From assembly GCA_003988855.1 (NCBI GenBank), contig QYAI01000068.1:62001-126000 (forward strand): a stretch of DNA of 64,000 nt, read 5' to 3'. The DNA is from Arachnopeziza araneosa (taxonomy: Eukaryota > Ascomycota > Leotiomycetes > Helotiales > Arachnopezizaceae). The notes beneath the pieces were generated by a model, which saw nothing but the letters and a program-made list of their open reading frames with translations, was not told the origin of the DNA and ran no database searches. Positions 32,506 through 43,783 of the stretch are shown piece after piece. A program made the position numbers and the translations under genes. Position 1 is the stretch's first letter, and every line of letters starts with the position of its first letter.

Positions 32506-34669
32506 ATGGAACGAACAATTGGCCTCCTTGGTGGAGGCCAGCTTGGTCAGATGCTGTGCGAGGCGGCCAATCCTCTCGGTATCAAGGTCATTATTCTCGA
32601 CGCCGAAAATTCTCCTGCGAAACAAGTCAATGCGAAGGCCTCCCATATAGACGGGTCATTTATCGACCCCGAAAAGATTCGCGAACTCGCAAGGCAGGTT
32701 GACATCCTGACCGTAGAGATTGAGCACGTGAACACGCATATATTGGAGGAAATTTCAGAAAAAGGAGTCGAGGTGACAGACTCCAAAGGCAAGAAGAAAA
32801 CAAAGCGTGTAGAGGTCCAGCCAAGTTGGCGAACAATTCGAACAATTCAAGACAAGTATCTTCAGAAAGAGCACCTCTTGAAAAATGGAGTGGAAACCGC
32901 GGTTTCAAAGGCTGTAGGGTCAGAACCTACTGATTTAAATAATTTCGGAGAGAAATTCGGCTTTCCTTTCATGCTGAAAGCTAGAAAAGATGCATATGAT
33001 GGCAGAGGAAATTTCCCTGTTAAGAACTCTTCTGAAATATCGGTTGCCTTGGAAACTTTAAAAGGCAGAGATTTATACGCGGAAAAATGGGCAGATTTCA
33101 AGCTAGAACTAGCTGTGATGGTGGTCAAAACTGAGGATGATACTTCTAAAGACGGCAAAGCCACAGTTTCCTACCCTGCCGTTGAAACAGTACATGAGGA
33201 TAGTATATGCAAGTTGGTATACTGTCCGGTGAGGCTACTCTCATACCTATTTTCTCTATGAATCTACATACTAATCTGCTACTAGGCACGTGGAGTGTCT
33301 GCAAAGATCCAACAACAAGCGCAGGATCTAGCAAGAAGGGCTGTTGGAAGTCTCTGGGGGAAAGGTGTATTTGGTGTAGAGATGTTTCTCATGAAAGATG
33401 GTATTTTTTACGTTCACTTGATTTGATAATCTACTGATATGTGTTTAGGGGAGCTGATTGTGAATGGTAAGCTGCATTCTTACACTCAGTTGCGAAGGTT
33501 TTTGCCATAACTCTGGGGCATAAAAACCTGTTACAGGAACATCATGCCCACGTGTCTTTCCTGTATCAGCTCTTGGAAAAACTTTTAAACTTCATAATTT
33601 CCTGCCACTTTAAGCTATTTACTGTACTAATTTAACTAGAAATCGCGCCACGACCACACAACAGGTAGCTTTCCCCCCTTCTTGGCTATCCATACTGACA
33701 AGAATTTAGCGGACATTATACAATTGAAGCTTGCCCAACTTTCTCACAATACAAATCACAACTCCTTTCTATCCTCGGTATCATGCCACTATTTCCCAAC
33801 TCGACAATATCCTCCATGTTCCCAGCAACAATAATGCTGAATATCCTTGGTGGAGCCTCGAAAGATTCACACGCCGAATTAACGAAAAAGGCTGTCGCTA
33901 TTCCTACTGCTGCTCTTCATTTATATGGAAAGGAGCCCAAGCCTGCTAGGAAGATTGGGCATATTACTTTGGTCTCAAATTCGATGTCTGAAGGTATCAA
34001 AGCATGCACTACAAATTTATCTATCAACTTGGACTGATCTAGTATCTAGCCGAGAAATTATTAGCTCCTCTTGTTTATCTCGCAGACAGCATGCGAGCAG
34101 AAAGGAAAGGGCTCGCTGAACCCAAAGCACCTAATCTTAGTACTTCTCTCTATCCCTCTGCAGCCGGCAAGCCACTGGTGGCTGTTACCATGGGCTCCGA
34201 CTCAGATTTGCCTGTTTTGAAGCCTGGTCTTGCTTTGCTCAAATCTCTCGGTATTCCAACTGAAACTACAATAACCTCAGCTCATCGAACACCTCTTCGC
34301 ATGACCGAATTCGCCTCAACAGCGGCTTCTAAAGGCTTCCGCGTTATTATAGCCGCAGCCGGTGGAGCTGCCCATCTACCTGGCATGATTGCTGCTTCGA
34401 CTCCTTTACCAGTCATTGGAGTTCCAGTAAAAGGAAGCACCTTAGATGGAATGGATAGCTTGCTCTCAATTGTGCAGATGCCAAGGGGTGTCCCAGTAGC
34501 AACCGTTGCAATAAACAACAGCATTAACGCTGCTTTACTTGCTGCTAGGATTTTAGGGGCTAGCGATGAGGTTATCAGAGAGAAACTGGTGAAATATGCC
34601 AAAGATATGGGAGAAGAAGTTGAGGGAAAAGCTAGTCGCTTGGAAGACGTCGGTTTTGAGAATTACTGA
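32506..34669 (+). CDS. ADE2: phosphoribosylaminoimidazole carboxylase (bifunctional)
   Basis: Six exons: 32506-33228, 33286-33400, 33449-33466, 33640-33664, 33710-33993, 34050-34669 (594 aa). The N-terminal PurK-like ATP-grasp domain starts MERTIGLLGGGQLGQM and includes KARKDAYDGRGN, NEIAPRPHNSGHYTIEAC and LHLYGKEP. The C-terminal PurE-like domain contains VTMGSDSDLPV, SAHRTP and AAAGGAAHLPGM. It carboxylates AIR to CAIR in purine synthesis, one step before ADE1. The two micro-exons of 18 and 25 bases are required to restore GELIVNEIAPRPHNSG, so they are well supported. Length is normal for fungi. Confidence 0.93.
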
Positions 34670-35148
34670 TTCTATGATAACTCAATCTGTCATTTTCAGA
34701 AGCTAGAGCTGGTGGGCGAATTATATTATCATATTAGGCACGATAAGTATGTCGTAAGTACTTTGAGAAGGCCCGTTCTTAGCATCTTTACTTGACTCTT
34801 ATTATCTTGAAGGGTTCGCGAGTTAACTTATCGAGATTCAGAATCGATCTTGGATAGTGTGGCAAACGACTGATTCCAAGACTTAAAGGGGTTTAGAACG
34901 AATACTTCACAAACTTCGACGTAATTGTTCGGTCTTTAAATTGAATATTAGTTCAATTTAAGAAGTGACTTGGAACAATGATAAGACGAGAGAACTCTCG
35001 AGTTGGAGTCAAGATAGATTTAGCATAGTATAAGTAATGTTTAGAGACTTCACCTACTTTAGATTAAGCCTGCTATCAAGGTGAATAAATCACTTGACAT
35101 CTAACTCAAATTGGATTTTTAACGTAAATTACATATTAAGATCAAATT
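34670..35148. other. convergent AT-rich intergenic region
   Basis: AT-rich and without a supported open frame; probable 3' UTRs of ADE2 and the PNPOx gene. A short TTCAATTTAA / TTAAATTGAA inverted pair is visible around 34936-34960, possibly a transcript-end hairpin. Confidence 0.4.
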
Positions 35149-35937
35149 CTAAGGACTTAACCTCTCAATCTTCCACTCCTCTCCATTCTCCTCTTCTTTT
35201 GTATACTGAAACCGGTCATGCAATCTACTCTCCCTCCCTTGCCAAAACTCCATCATCACTGGCTTCACTCTCAGGCCTCCCCAAAATTTGGGCACAGGGA
35301 TCTTCTCCTGGCCGTCAAATCTCTTCTCCACCTCCTCCACCCAACCCTCCAACCTCTCCCGCCCTTCAATGACCCGACTCTGCCTCGAAGCCCACGCCCC
35401 CACCCTACTCCCCCTAATCCTCGTATCAAAATAAACCTGACTCTCCTCGCTACTCAACCTCTCCCCCACTCCCTCCACCCTCACCTGTCTCTCCATCTCA
35501 CTCCACCAGAAAGTAAGCGAAGCCCACTTGTTACTCTCCAGATCAGCGCCTTTCTTACTGCTCCCAAAGTTGGAGTAGATTACAAAACCTTTGGAATCGA
35601 GTTCTTTGAGGTAGACCATTCGCGCGGATACCCGTCCTGAGGGAAGGGACGCCGTGGAGAGACAGACAGTCTCCGGGTGCGGGACTTGTTGGGCTTGGGC
35701 CGCTGTGAACCAGCTGTGGAATTGCTTGAATGGGTTGGGGTCTAACTGATCCCGTTCGAGAGAGCCGACCTTGAATTGCTCGGCTTGAGCGTGCGTTTTG
35801 GAGTTGGAGGGGGCGACTATGAGTCAATCAGGTCAGGCCATGTCAAAATGATAAGGGGTGGCGGGGTAGTAGGGTAGTAGGGTAGTAGGGTACTTACAAA
35901 TAAGCTTGGAAGGGTTGGGAGGTGGGTGGAGGGCCAT
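35149..35937 (-). CDS. pyridoxamine 5'-phosphate oxidase family protein
   Basis: Exons (minus) 35937-35898 and 35816-35149 (235 aa). It uses FMN to oxidise pyridoxine/pyridoxamine phosphate to pyridoxal phosphate. Motifs are DPNPFKQFHSWFTAAQ, ETVCLSTASLPSGRVSARMVYLKELDSKGFVIYSNFGSSKG-type loop, WASLTFWWSEMERQVRVEG, VYFDTRIRGSRVGAWAS and the PNPOx C-terminal dimer/active-site end (FWQGRESRLHDRFQY ... WKIERLSP). The first exon contributes only 13 codons. Its intron contains an 8-base microsatellite. Confidence 0.9.
35864..35891 (+). repeat. 8-base microsatellite (GGGTAGTA) in an intron
   Basis: Three full tandem GGGTAGTA units plus a partial fourth lie inside the single intron of the PNPOx-family gene, just after its donor. 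It is a possible source of length polymorphism. Confidence 0.8.
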
Positions 35938-36159
35938 TTTGAGGAGAGCTGGCTTGAATAGATGAGATGATACTAGGCGCATATAGTCATCGTAGTATTA
36001 AATCTTTTGGGAAGATATGTAAAGAACCATAATGACCTGATTTATGAGAACATTTCTATGACGCTAACGAAGCGAAACCTAGCCTTGATTCAGCCTCGTC
36101 AGTCTTTTTCTTTAGATAGACGCAATCCTTTATTTCCAAGGAGATGCTTGATGATACTT

Positions 36160-37422
36160 TTATTCTCGCACAAAGAGGCCAGCCATTCCCATTCCCGTTC
36201 CGATACACATAGACACAACTCCAGTTTCCAAACCCTGCCTTTCTAGCTCTGGCAGCAGAGTAGCTAACATTCTTGCGCCAGTAGCACCAAGAGGATGACC
36301 TAATGCAATAGCACCACCCTTGGGATTTACTCTTCCTTCTTCAAGTTGCTTTTCCAGTCCCAACTTTCTTACAGAGTATATCGCTTGACTAGCAAACGCC
36401 TCGTTGATTTCCCACAGACCTACCTCCTCAGTCTTAAGACCAGTGTATTCTAGGAGCTTTGGGATAGCAATCGTAGGTCCAATGCCCATTTCATCGGGTC
36501 TGCAACCAGCGACCTGAGATCCTGCCCATTTTCCAATAATTGAAGAGGTTAGGCCGAGTTCTGTTGCAGTACTCCGTCTCATGAGCAGAGTGGCCGCAGC
36601 TCCATCGGATATCTGTGACGAATTTCCAGCTGTTGAAGTTCCGTTCTCTTTGAAAGCTGGCTTCAGTTTCTGCATGCCTTCTATGTTGGCCATTGTTCTA
36701 ATCCCGTCATCCTTTGTCACGGTAACTTTTTGCTCTTCGCCAATCTTCTCTCCTTTCTTATCCATTTCTTGATATCTCGTATTAACAGGTACGATTTCCT
36801 TCTTGAATAATCCATCCGCTTGAGCTTTTGCGGCTCGTTGATGTGACATGACTGCAAAAGCATCTTGATCTGCTCGACTGACGCCATATCTTTCCGCCAC
36901 GTTTTCACTGGTAAGCCCCATGGGCATTATACAATCCTTCGCATCCTGAACAGGGCTGTCCTTTAGTTCTGGCCATAATACGGTAGGTATAGCTCTTGAT
37001 CCGTAATTCCTGGTCATGCTTTCCATCCCACCGCCGATACCAATATCAATCATTCCAGTGGCAATCTGATGCGACACATTTGTAATGGCGCTCAGGCCCG
37101 AACTGCATGCTCTGTTGACAGTATAGAAGGAAGTTGTGGTAGGAATTCCGACATGGTTCATTGCCATCCGTCCAGCTTTCGAACCTCCAAGTTCTGAGAG
37201 CACAACACCAATTCCCACATCTTGAATCAGCGTAGGGTCGAGGTTGGGATTGGCCTCTATTGTTGCTTTAAGGACAGTGGCGAGAAGTTCCTCGGGGTAG
37301 GCATCTTTGAGATGGCCTTTGTATGAGCGTGTTATAGGTGTTCGCAGAGAGGATAGAATAACGATGTCGGAGGGGTCTTTCTTGAGGATATTGGAGAGTC
37401 CTTTGCGTATTGGACCTGACAT
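36160..37422 (-). CDS. 3-ketoacyl-CoA thiolase
   Basis: Single exon, 420 aa. It cleaves 3-ketoacyl-CoA in fatty-acid beta-oxidation. Thiolase signatures are VNRACSSGLSAI (acyl-accepting Cys), GGMESMTRN, NEAFASQA, ALGHPLGATGARM (His) and CIGTGMGMA (second Cys). The protein ends LFVRE, so there is no PTS1. The N-terminus MSGPIRKGLSNILKKDPSD has no clear PTS2 nonapeptide, so peroxisomal import is uncertain. A GTAAGT-type intron in the 5' leader (around 37542-37465) is plausible. It is divergent from the GRF zinc-finger gene. Confidence 0.93.
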   Translation of the reverse strand: MSGPIRKGLSNILKKDPSDIVILSSLRTPITRSYKGHLKDAYPEELLATVLKATIEANPNLDPTLIQDVGIGVVLSELGGSKAGRMAMNHVGIPTTTSFYTVNRACSSGLSAITNVSHQIATGMIDIGIGGGMESMTRNYGSRAIPTVLWPELKDSPVQDAKDCIMPMGLTSENVAERYGVSRADQDAFAVMSHQRAAKAQADGLFKKEIVPVNTRYQEMDKKGEKIGEEQKVTVTKDDGIRTMANIEGMQKLKPAFKENGTSTAGNSSQISDGAAATLLMRRSTATELGLTSSIIGKWAGSQVAGCRPDEMGIGPTIAIPKLLEYTGLKTEEVGLWEINEAFASQAIYSVRKLGLEKQLEEGRVNPKGGAIALGHPLGATGARMLATLLPELERQGLETGVVSMCIGTGMGMAGLFVRE

Positions 37423-38230
37423 TGTGACAGAGTATTTGAAAGATGGAAAAGAAAAGGTTCTCTTAGAGAGCGGAATATATAAACAAGTGGCAGATTGACC
37501 GAGTCAATTCGGAGCAGAAGGAGAAGATCACTTACATTGAAACTGAAGGAGGAGTTCAAGTCGCGTGCGGTAACTCGGCCGGGATGCTGAAGCTGGAAAA
37601 GTCCTTTGCCGCCGCCCGCACGTGCATTTTTGCTACCATGGTGGATGATCAAAGCCTCCAGCCTTCCAAGAGCTTTGTCCCTTCGGAGATCTATCTTTAT
37701 TTCTTACGCTGAAAGTCGTGATTTCTGCAAGTTGCAGGAGCGATTCTGCTTGCCAAGATTGATCATTTCGACAGTTCTAAAGGCTGTTCTCCTTTGAACA
37801 GCGATACTGCAAAGAGTCGCAATAGCATTTCCACCTTGGATAGTTTTAAGCTGCATCAGATGCTACTTGTCTTCTTGTCTCAAAGATACTGAGTACGTGA
37901 TGGCAGAGTCAATTTCTTTGTCTTTATTTCTCAAGCTTGTTATTGATGTTATTCTGTTGTTGATTGGACGCCACATTAATCTCACTTTTATGCAGTGGCT
38001 GTCATATTTGCGGCGGCAGACCTACGGGCACACTCACTCACCAGCCTCACGCATTTCAGCTCGTAACCCGTTCAACTTCCTATGAAACAACCGGACTCTC
38101 TAACTACACTATGCGCCTCTGGCCATTGCTAGAGTTCCACGTCCAATTGACATCCTGGCAAGCGAATATAGTCTTCATCGCAACGTGGTTGACTTGCATC
38201 ACCTTACGACTCACGTGGTCGCATTCGAAG
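37423..38230. other. divergent region between thiolase and GRF genes
   Basis: About 800 bases. The thiolase side contains a probable 5' UTR intron. In-frame ATGs upstream of the GRF gene (for example at 38111) exist, but their translation (MRLWPLLEFHV...) is unlike the family and looks like leader sequence. Confidence 0.4.
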
Positions 38231-39197
38231 ATGAGCCGTATAGATGGTCGCCGGGATTCTTATCTTTCAGACATGGCAAATGAATCGGATCCTGAAAGAG
38301 TGAGGGAGTTGGAGAGCGGCTCTGAAGATGAGAAGCCCTTTACAGGCCGGGGACGCTTCAATAAAGGGAGATGGTACTGTGACTGTGATGGTGATGTTGG
38401 AGCTAAATGTCGGACAGCTGGCAAGAGGGCCAAATCAGAGAATAGAGGGAGAAAGTGTTGGTTCTTACCATTCTTTGACCTAGATGCAGCCTAACTCTTC
38501 TCTAGATTGGTCATGTCCCAAAGATCAGAGGGAATCATGTACCTTCTTCCTATGGGTCGAAGACGAGCGCAGAGCAAAAGATTGGCACAGAGAGCATGGC
38601 CTTTTAGCCGAACCAGGGACCCCTCCACCCCAAAAGTTAGATTGGTCTGTGAATCCTTTCTCTCTATCAACCAAGCGAAAGTCCTCCAAAAACGTCTCCT
38701 TCTCATCCGCATATGAAGATGCCGGGCCAGCAGATGACGACGATGAACCACCCGAGAGCCCTTCCCGCAAAGTTTCAAAGGCAAACCGGAACTCCACACC
38801 AGGTCAAGCATTGCCCACAAGGTCTCAGGTTGCAGAAATCGGCTTACCGACTCCTAAATCCGAGGCAAAGTCAAATGGAGATAGTTTTTCCAGCATTCGA
38901 GGCATTAATGGGATGGATTTTGGTAAAGCCATAGAAATAGACGACAAGGAATACCAATCTGATCTTGTCACAGCCGTGATGAAGATTCTCCGCTCCGAGA
39001 ATGTGGGACTGAAAGGTTCGACAGAGTTGCAGATAGAACACGAGCTTGGGTTGGTGACCGCCCGACACGATGCTGAACTGGGAAGTTATAAGAAGACCAT
39101 CTCGAAACTTTCAAAGCGGTGTGACGAGTTGGAAAACTTGGTCGCGTGCTTGGGAGGGGTGGTGGGAATAGATGAGGACGTGGATTTATCGGACTAA
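38231..39197 (+). CDS. GRF-type zinc-finger protein
   Basis: Exons 38231-38456 and 38506-39197 (305 aa). Splicing at a GTTGGT donor with a CTAAC branch site 10 bases before the acceptor yields WYCDCDGDVGAKC ... ENRGRKYWSCPKDQRESCTFFLW, the GRF zinc finger found in DNA-processing proteins (single-strand DNA binding in APE2, TOP3A, NEIL3). A disordered Ser/Pro/acidic middle and a C-terminal coiled coil (LGSYKKTISKLSKRCDELENLVA) follow. No catalytic domain is present. Start choice: the ATG at 38231 gives MSRIDGRR; an earlier ATG at 38111 is possible. Confidence 0.8.
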
Positions 39198-39992
39198 ATG
39201 AAAGGATGTGTGTTGATCCTAAGAGATAGACGGAGAGGGAAACTTCTTTTTAAGATTTACCTAGGGCTTGAGAAAATCTCTCTTAAGAGATTCCAAGGGA
39301 TAGCAGTGTTGAATTCAGTCTATGAGGTGTAGTGAAGGATCGGAAAGAGAGCAGTCAAGCTTCGGTTGGACCATTTTACCTACTTCAAACTCAAGCCAGG
39401 TGTGAAGAACTTAACAAAGGCGTTTGGATGAGTTTACTTGTGGCTGAGTTTCTCCCAATAATATTAAGCAATTAAAACTGCATATTAGAGAGTTCAGACT
39501 TTATACTTGAATATCAATTCATTTCATTTAGGGTGGATAGTAAACACTTCCTCCTCTCTTAAGCCAGTCTATTTTATGTTCTAGCCTACCTATGCACGTA
39601 TATACATGTTAACGTGGTAAGCATCACAGACCCCTAGCAGTCTCACGGGCTACATTTTTGGCACATGCATGAGCAAGCTCAACCCAGATATTCTCAGCAC
39701 GAAACAGAGATTTTGGGCAGCTGGCATCCAGTTATATGTTTCTTGGTCAACCAAAGAGATTTTCCCTACATACTTGGTGTTTTGGTGGTAAATTGATTGC
39801 AGTCGAGATGCTGAGATGAGGCTGAGGAATTTGATAACAGGACACCTTGTAATCAAACAACCACTTTAGATATTGAGTATCATGGGTATCTTCAATGTTT
39901 CTACCAATGCTTCATTCTGAAGACCTCTTTTAATGAGCCATCCATATAATACAGCCTCAAAACCACAAACTCCATATCATGCACTTTTCATC
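39198..39992. other. convergent intergenic region
   Basis: AT-rich stretch between convergent genes. The only open frames are short (under 70 codons) and unsupported. Confidence 0.45.
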
Positions 39993-40895
39993 TCAATCCA
40001 GGCTTGGCGCTAATGAAATCAAACTGAATCGCAATTCGCCACCACCAGTCTCTTCCTCGCGCTTTAAGAATCTCCGAACACCTAGATCCAATGCTTTCTC
40101 ACTAAGTACATCTTCATCTGCAGTGAGTAAACCTCGCTTCAAGGGGCCTTTTCTTCTACCATCCATCTCCCATAGAAAGTCTTTCTCATCCTTGACAAAG
40201 CAAACATAATGGAGGTCGATGTTGTCTTCAGCGTCAGGAGCATTGCTCTGCCCTTGACTTGCAGCACTTTGGTGCGCAGATTCAAGAGCTTGGGAATTAT
40301 AGAGAAGGTCGGCTCGCTCGATTGGTCCGAGAGGTGTAGCATCTTTGACAAGTCTCTCGAGATTTGAACCTGATTCTGAGGAAATATAAGCTACAGTCTT
40401 TGGAATTAGCTGTAAAGAAGCTTACCAATGTAACCTCTCGAGCTACCGTTGCTAACCGCATGCAATATGCCGATCAAACCGCACGCATTTCGAATAGTCT
40501 GCTTATACCAAATGACGGGCTCACCAGCTCCTTTTCCCTCATATTCTTTATTGTCCTTGTCTTCTTGCATGCGGAAGACCTCGTAAGATTTGCTTACTGG
40601 GAAAACGAGAAGGAGTGCTGTTGCAGGACGGGGAACAAAAGCGAGGAGGTCGGGGTCGTCGATGCTAAAGACGTCGTGAAATGAAAGAGTAGAGGAGAGA
40701 CCGAGCTTATGAACTAGAGAGGACATGACTTCGGGGTTGTTTTCTACCACCAGCGTTAGTGTTTGAAGCGTTGGAAATGGAACTGGAACTGGACATACCA
40801 AGCGGCACAAAAGCTTTGCGGCCTTTTGGGACGTCAGGGTCATCGATGGAAGTAGATTCATGTTCAGGAAGCTTGGTTTCTGGTACTTCCGCCAT
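39993..40895 (-). CDS. ubiquitin C-terminal hydrolase (UCH family)
   Basis: Exons (minus) 40895-40799, 40743-40426, 40375-39993 (265 aa). It is a cysteine protease releasing ubiquitin from small adducts and precursors (Yuh1/UCH-L3 class). It starts with an acidic/Pro-rich leader, then NNPEVMSSLVHKLGLSSTLSFHDVFSID. Catalytic residues are visible: Gln in WYKQTIRNAC, Cys in NACGLIGILHAVSN, His in DLHYVCFV and Asp in FLWEMDGRRKGP. The crossover loop lies in GSNLERLVKDATPLGP. All phases close. It is divergent from the lipid kinase gene with only 219 bases between ATGs. Confidence 0.93.
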
Positions 40896-41114
40896 GTTGG
40901 GCTATTTGTTGTAGAAGGAAGACAAGTTGTAACAATCAGAAGCTTCAGGACGCTCAGGCAGAAGATAGACGCACGCCACCCCACCAATGCGGGGCAATGA
41001 TGTTTCGGCTCGGCGGCGGAGATACTCGTAGTTCCTCCGACGCAGCTTATCAGCCTCCATTTATTATCCTTCTGACGCAACTGCAACCATGGCATTACCT
41101 CTTCAATCTTCACT
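40896..41114. promoter_or_regulatory. compact bidirectional promoter, UCH / lipid kinase
   Basis: 219 bases separate divergent start codons, so the two genes must share core promoter sequence. No further feature is seen. Confidence 0.55.
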
Positions 41115-42263
41115 ATGGCGTTGGAAAACTCTCAATTCGAATACGCAGACACCACCCTGACGTGGGCGAATGGAAGTCTTCGAGATGAAGAGATCGTGAC
41201 CGTTTCGAAGATCACTGGCGCTGATTACACAATATTCAGTTTGGACGAGAAGAGGACAGAGCTGCGAAGTATTCAAGCGAAGCACCTCCCAGAGGAATTC
41301 CTCGCCACTCATCTTCAGAGTATCTCTTCACATCTTCAACATGAAGCGACCGTCCTCATCTCCACTCTTTCCGGCACCGGATTAGCACCTGCTTTCTTTG
41401 ACCAAGTTTTGAAGCCCTTGTTAGACGGCATCGAAATTAAATACAACGTCGTACGAACAACGAGTGCAACCTCCGTTAAGAAATTTGCAGCCACGCTGGG
41501 AAACAGCAAGCAGACCGTTGTGGCACTGTCCGGAGATGGAGGGACGGTAGATATACTCAATGAAATATCTGAAACCGCACTGTAAAACTCTTCCCTATAC
41601 CAGATATTCACTGCTAACCTTGCAAGATTTCGACCAAATATCGTGCTGATTCCTCTCGGAACCGCAAATGCCCTCTTTCACTCCACGTTCCGCTTCTCCC
41701 TGCCCCCCTATGTTCGAGCCCTGCGAGCCCTCATCCATGGCACTCCCAAGGCACTCCCTAACTTTCGTGCTACATTTTCAAAAGCCAAACTGTATGGAGA
41801 ACCTGTGAACAAGCTATACGGAGCCGTAGTCGCTAGTTACGGCTTCCATGCTACGCTCGTAGCCAGGTCTGATACTCCCGAGTATCGAAAGCATGGCAGT
41901 GCGAGATTTGGCATAGTAGCTCAGGACATGCTTGCGAATCCTCATACATATAAAGCTAAAGTAAATGGAGTGGAAGGCGGGCAATATGTCATGGCAACAC
42001 TTGTAAGTAATCTGGAGAGTACCTTTACCGTTGCTGCAGAGAGCAAACCACTGGATGGGGTGTTATGGTTGATTCATTTAAACGATGTAATGGAAGCTAT
42101 GAAGGGATATCAAGGCCTGATTAAAGCAGAACAGACCAAGAAGATGAAGATTGAGATGCTAGAAGAGGGTACATGTTGTGTTGACGGATTGATTGTTGTT
42201 GTTGAAGAGGGAGGATGGATGGAAGTTGAAGTAGTGGAAAGTAAAGTTAGCATCGTGGCATAG
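41115..42263 (+). CDS. diacylglycerol/sphingosine kinase-like protein
   Basis: Exons 41115-41581 and 41627-42263 (367 aa). The catalytic domain carries STLSGTGLAPAFFDQVLKPLL, VALSGDGGTVDILNEI (variant of the SGDGTxxE phosphate-binding motif, with GG before T) and VLIPLGTANAL (PxGTxN motif). A later YGAVVASYGFHATLVARSD segment matches the C-terminal lobe of the LCB/DAG kinase family. It is shorter than typical sphingosine kinases, mainly because the N-terminal regulatory region is missing. A long-chain base or lipid substrate is likely but unproven. Confidence 0.8.
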
Positions 42264-42492
42264 GCTGCAATCATAGATTTAGCAAGGGAGAACATGAGGA
42301 AGTATATCTTCAAAAACCACAACAACCCAAAAGCCCAATCCCGTTGCAAGCTCCCGTGCCAGCGGAAGAAGACTCTCCCGGGCCTGGCCACCCCACATTC
42401 CCCACCTCGCCTCCATCGGCCCTGGTCACAGCAGCAAAAGTCCAAAACAACAAATCCTCAAAATGACTAAGTAATTCGGTTACAATCTACCT

Positions 42493-43783
42493 ATGTCCGC
42501 TCTTCTTAGACCTCTCTCTTCCTTCAACTCCTTTATCAAAACCAGAGTCCAGCGCAAGATGATACACCATCTGATGGTAGGGACATGGACCCCACCAGGA
42601 GCCATCTTTACCTTTGAATTCGACGACGACGCACTTACTCTTAAGATGATCAAGAGGACCGAAATACCAAAAGATGAGCCAATCTCATGGATGACTTTTG
42701 ATGTGAGTTTGCTTTTCCCTTTTCACTTTCCAAGAAAAGATGATATTGAAATGTAATTGACACTGGGTTAAATTGAATGAAATAGCATTCGAAGAAGAAT
42801 ATCTACGGAGCAGCAATGAAGAAATGGTCGAGTTTCTCAGTCAAGAGTCCTGCTGAAGTCGTACACACAGCTTCTCACCCCATGGAACATGATCGTGAGT
42901 CTTCGTACCGAGTCACAAACGATATACCTCTGAAATCTGTGACTAAAAATTGTCATTAGCAATGGCCTCAAAAGCCGAAACAAACACCCGAGCCATCTTC
43001 GTCCTCGCCGCTCAACAACCCCCCTATGCTGTTTACGGCAACCCATTCTACAACCACGCTGGATTCGGAAATGTCTTTTCCGTTGATGACGCCGGAACTC
43101 TCATAACCAATATCCAAAATTACGAGTACGAGCCAAAAACAGGCATTCATGGCATGGTCTTTGACGACTCAGAAACTTATCTTTACAGTGCGGATCTACG
43201 TGCCAATAAGGTCTGGACGCACCGCAAAGACTCCACCGGGAAATTAGATCTGGTAGGTTGTGTAGAAGCTCCTGATCCAGGGGATCATCCGAGATGGGTG
43301 GCGCTAAAAGGGAACTACCTGTATGTGTTGATGGAAGCTGGGAATCGACTCGCTGTCTACGTGATCGACGAACAAACTCATTGTCCAACCTTTACCCATA
43401 TCACTTATCCATTAATCCCGCCTGGGATTCCAAACGCCAAGACTATGTATAGATCAGATGTTTGCGTTCTCTCCCATTCAAAAGATTATCTTTACGCTAC
43501 TTCTCGCGCAAATGCGCATACTCTCACTGGTTACATTGCGGCATTTAAGCTAGGCAAGGCGGGGAATATAGAGAGGCAGATTTGTCTCAATCCAACACCG
43601 ACGTCAGGGGGACATTCTAACGCCGTGGCACCATGTGATTGGAGTGATGAGTGGATTGCGTTGACAGATGATCAAGAAGGGTGGCTGGAGATTTATCGGT
43701 GGAAGGATGAGTTTTTGGGACGGGTGGCCCATTGTGATGTCAAAGAACCAGGATTTGGAATGAATGCTATATGGTATGATTAG
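42493..43783 (+). CDS. 3-carboxy-cis,cis-muconate cyclase (lactonase-type propeller)
   Basis: Exons 42493-42702, 42786-42894, 42960-43783 (380 aa). It belongs to the seven-bladed beta-propeller lactonase family; the fungal enzyme forms 3-carboxymuconolactone in protocatechuate breakdown. Conserved parts are HLMVGTWTPPGAIFTFEFD, HGMVFDDSETYLYSADL, GDHPRWVALKGNYLYVLMEAGNRLAVY and SDVCVLSHSKDYLYATSR. Most relatives start near MIHHLM, so the ATG at 42559 is an alternative; the extra 22 residues (SALLRPLSSFNSFIKTRVQRK) look like a mitochondrial presequence. Confidence 0.87.

Noticed and set aside
35860..35895. Telomere-like GGGTAGTA repeat as a chromosome-end remnant
   Set aside because: The unit is 8 bases rather than TTAGGG, only about three copies, and lies within an intron of a conserved gene.
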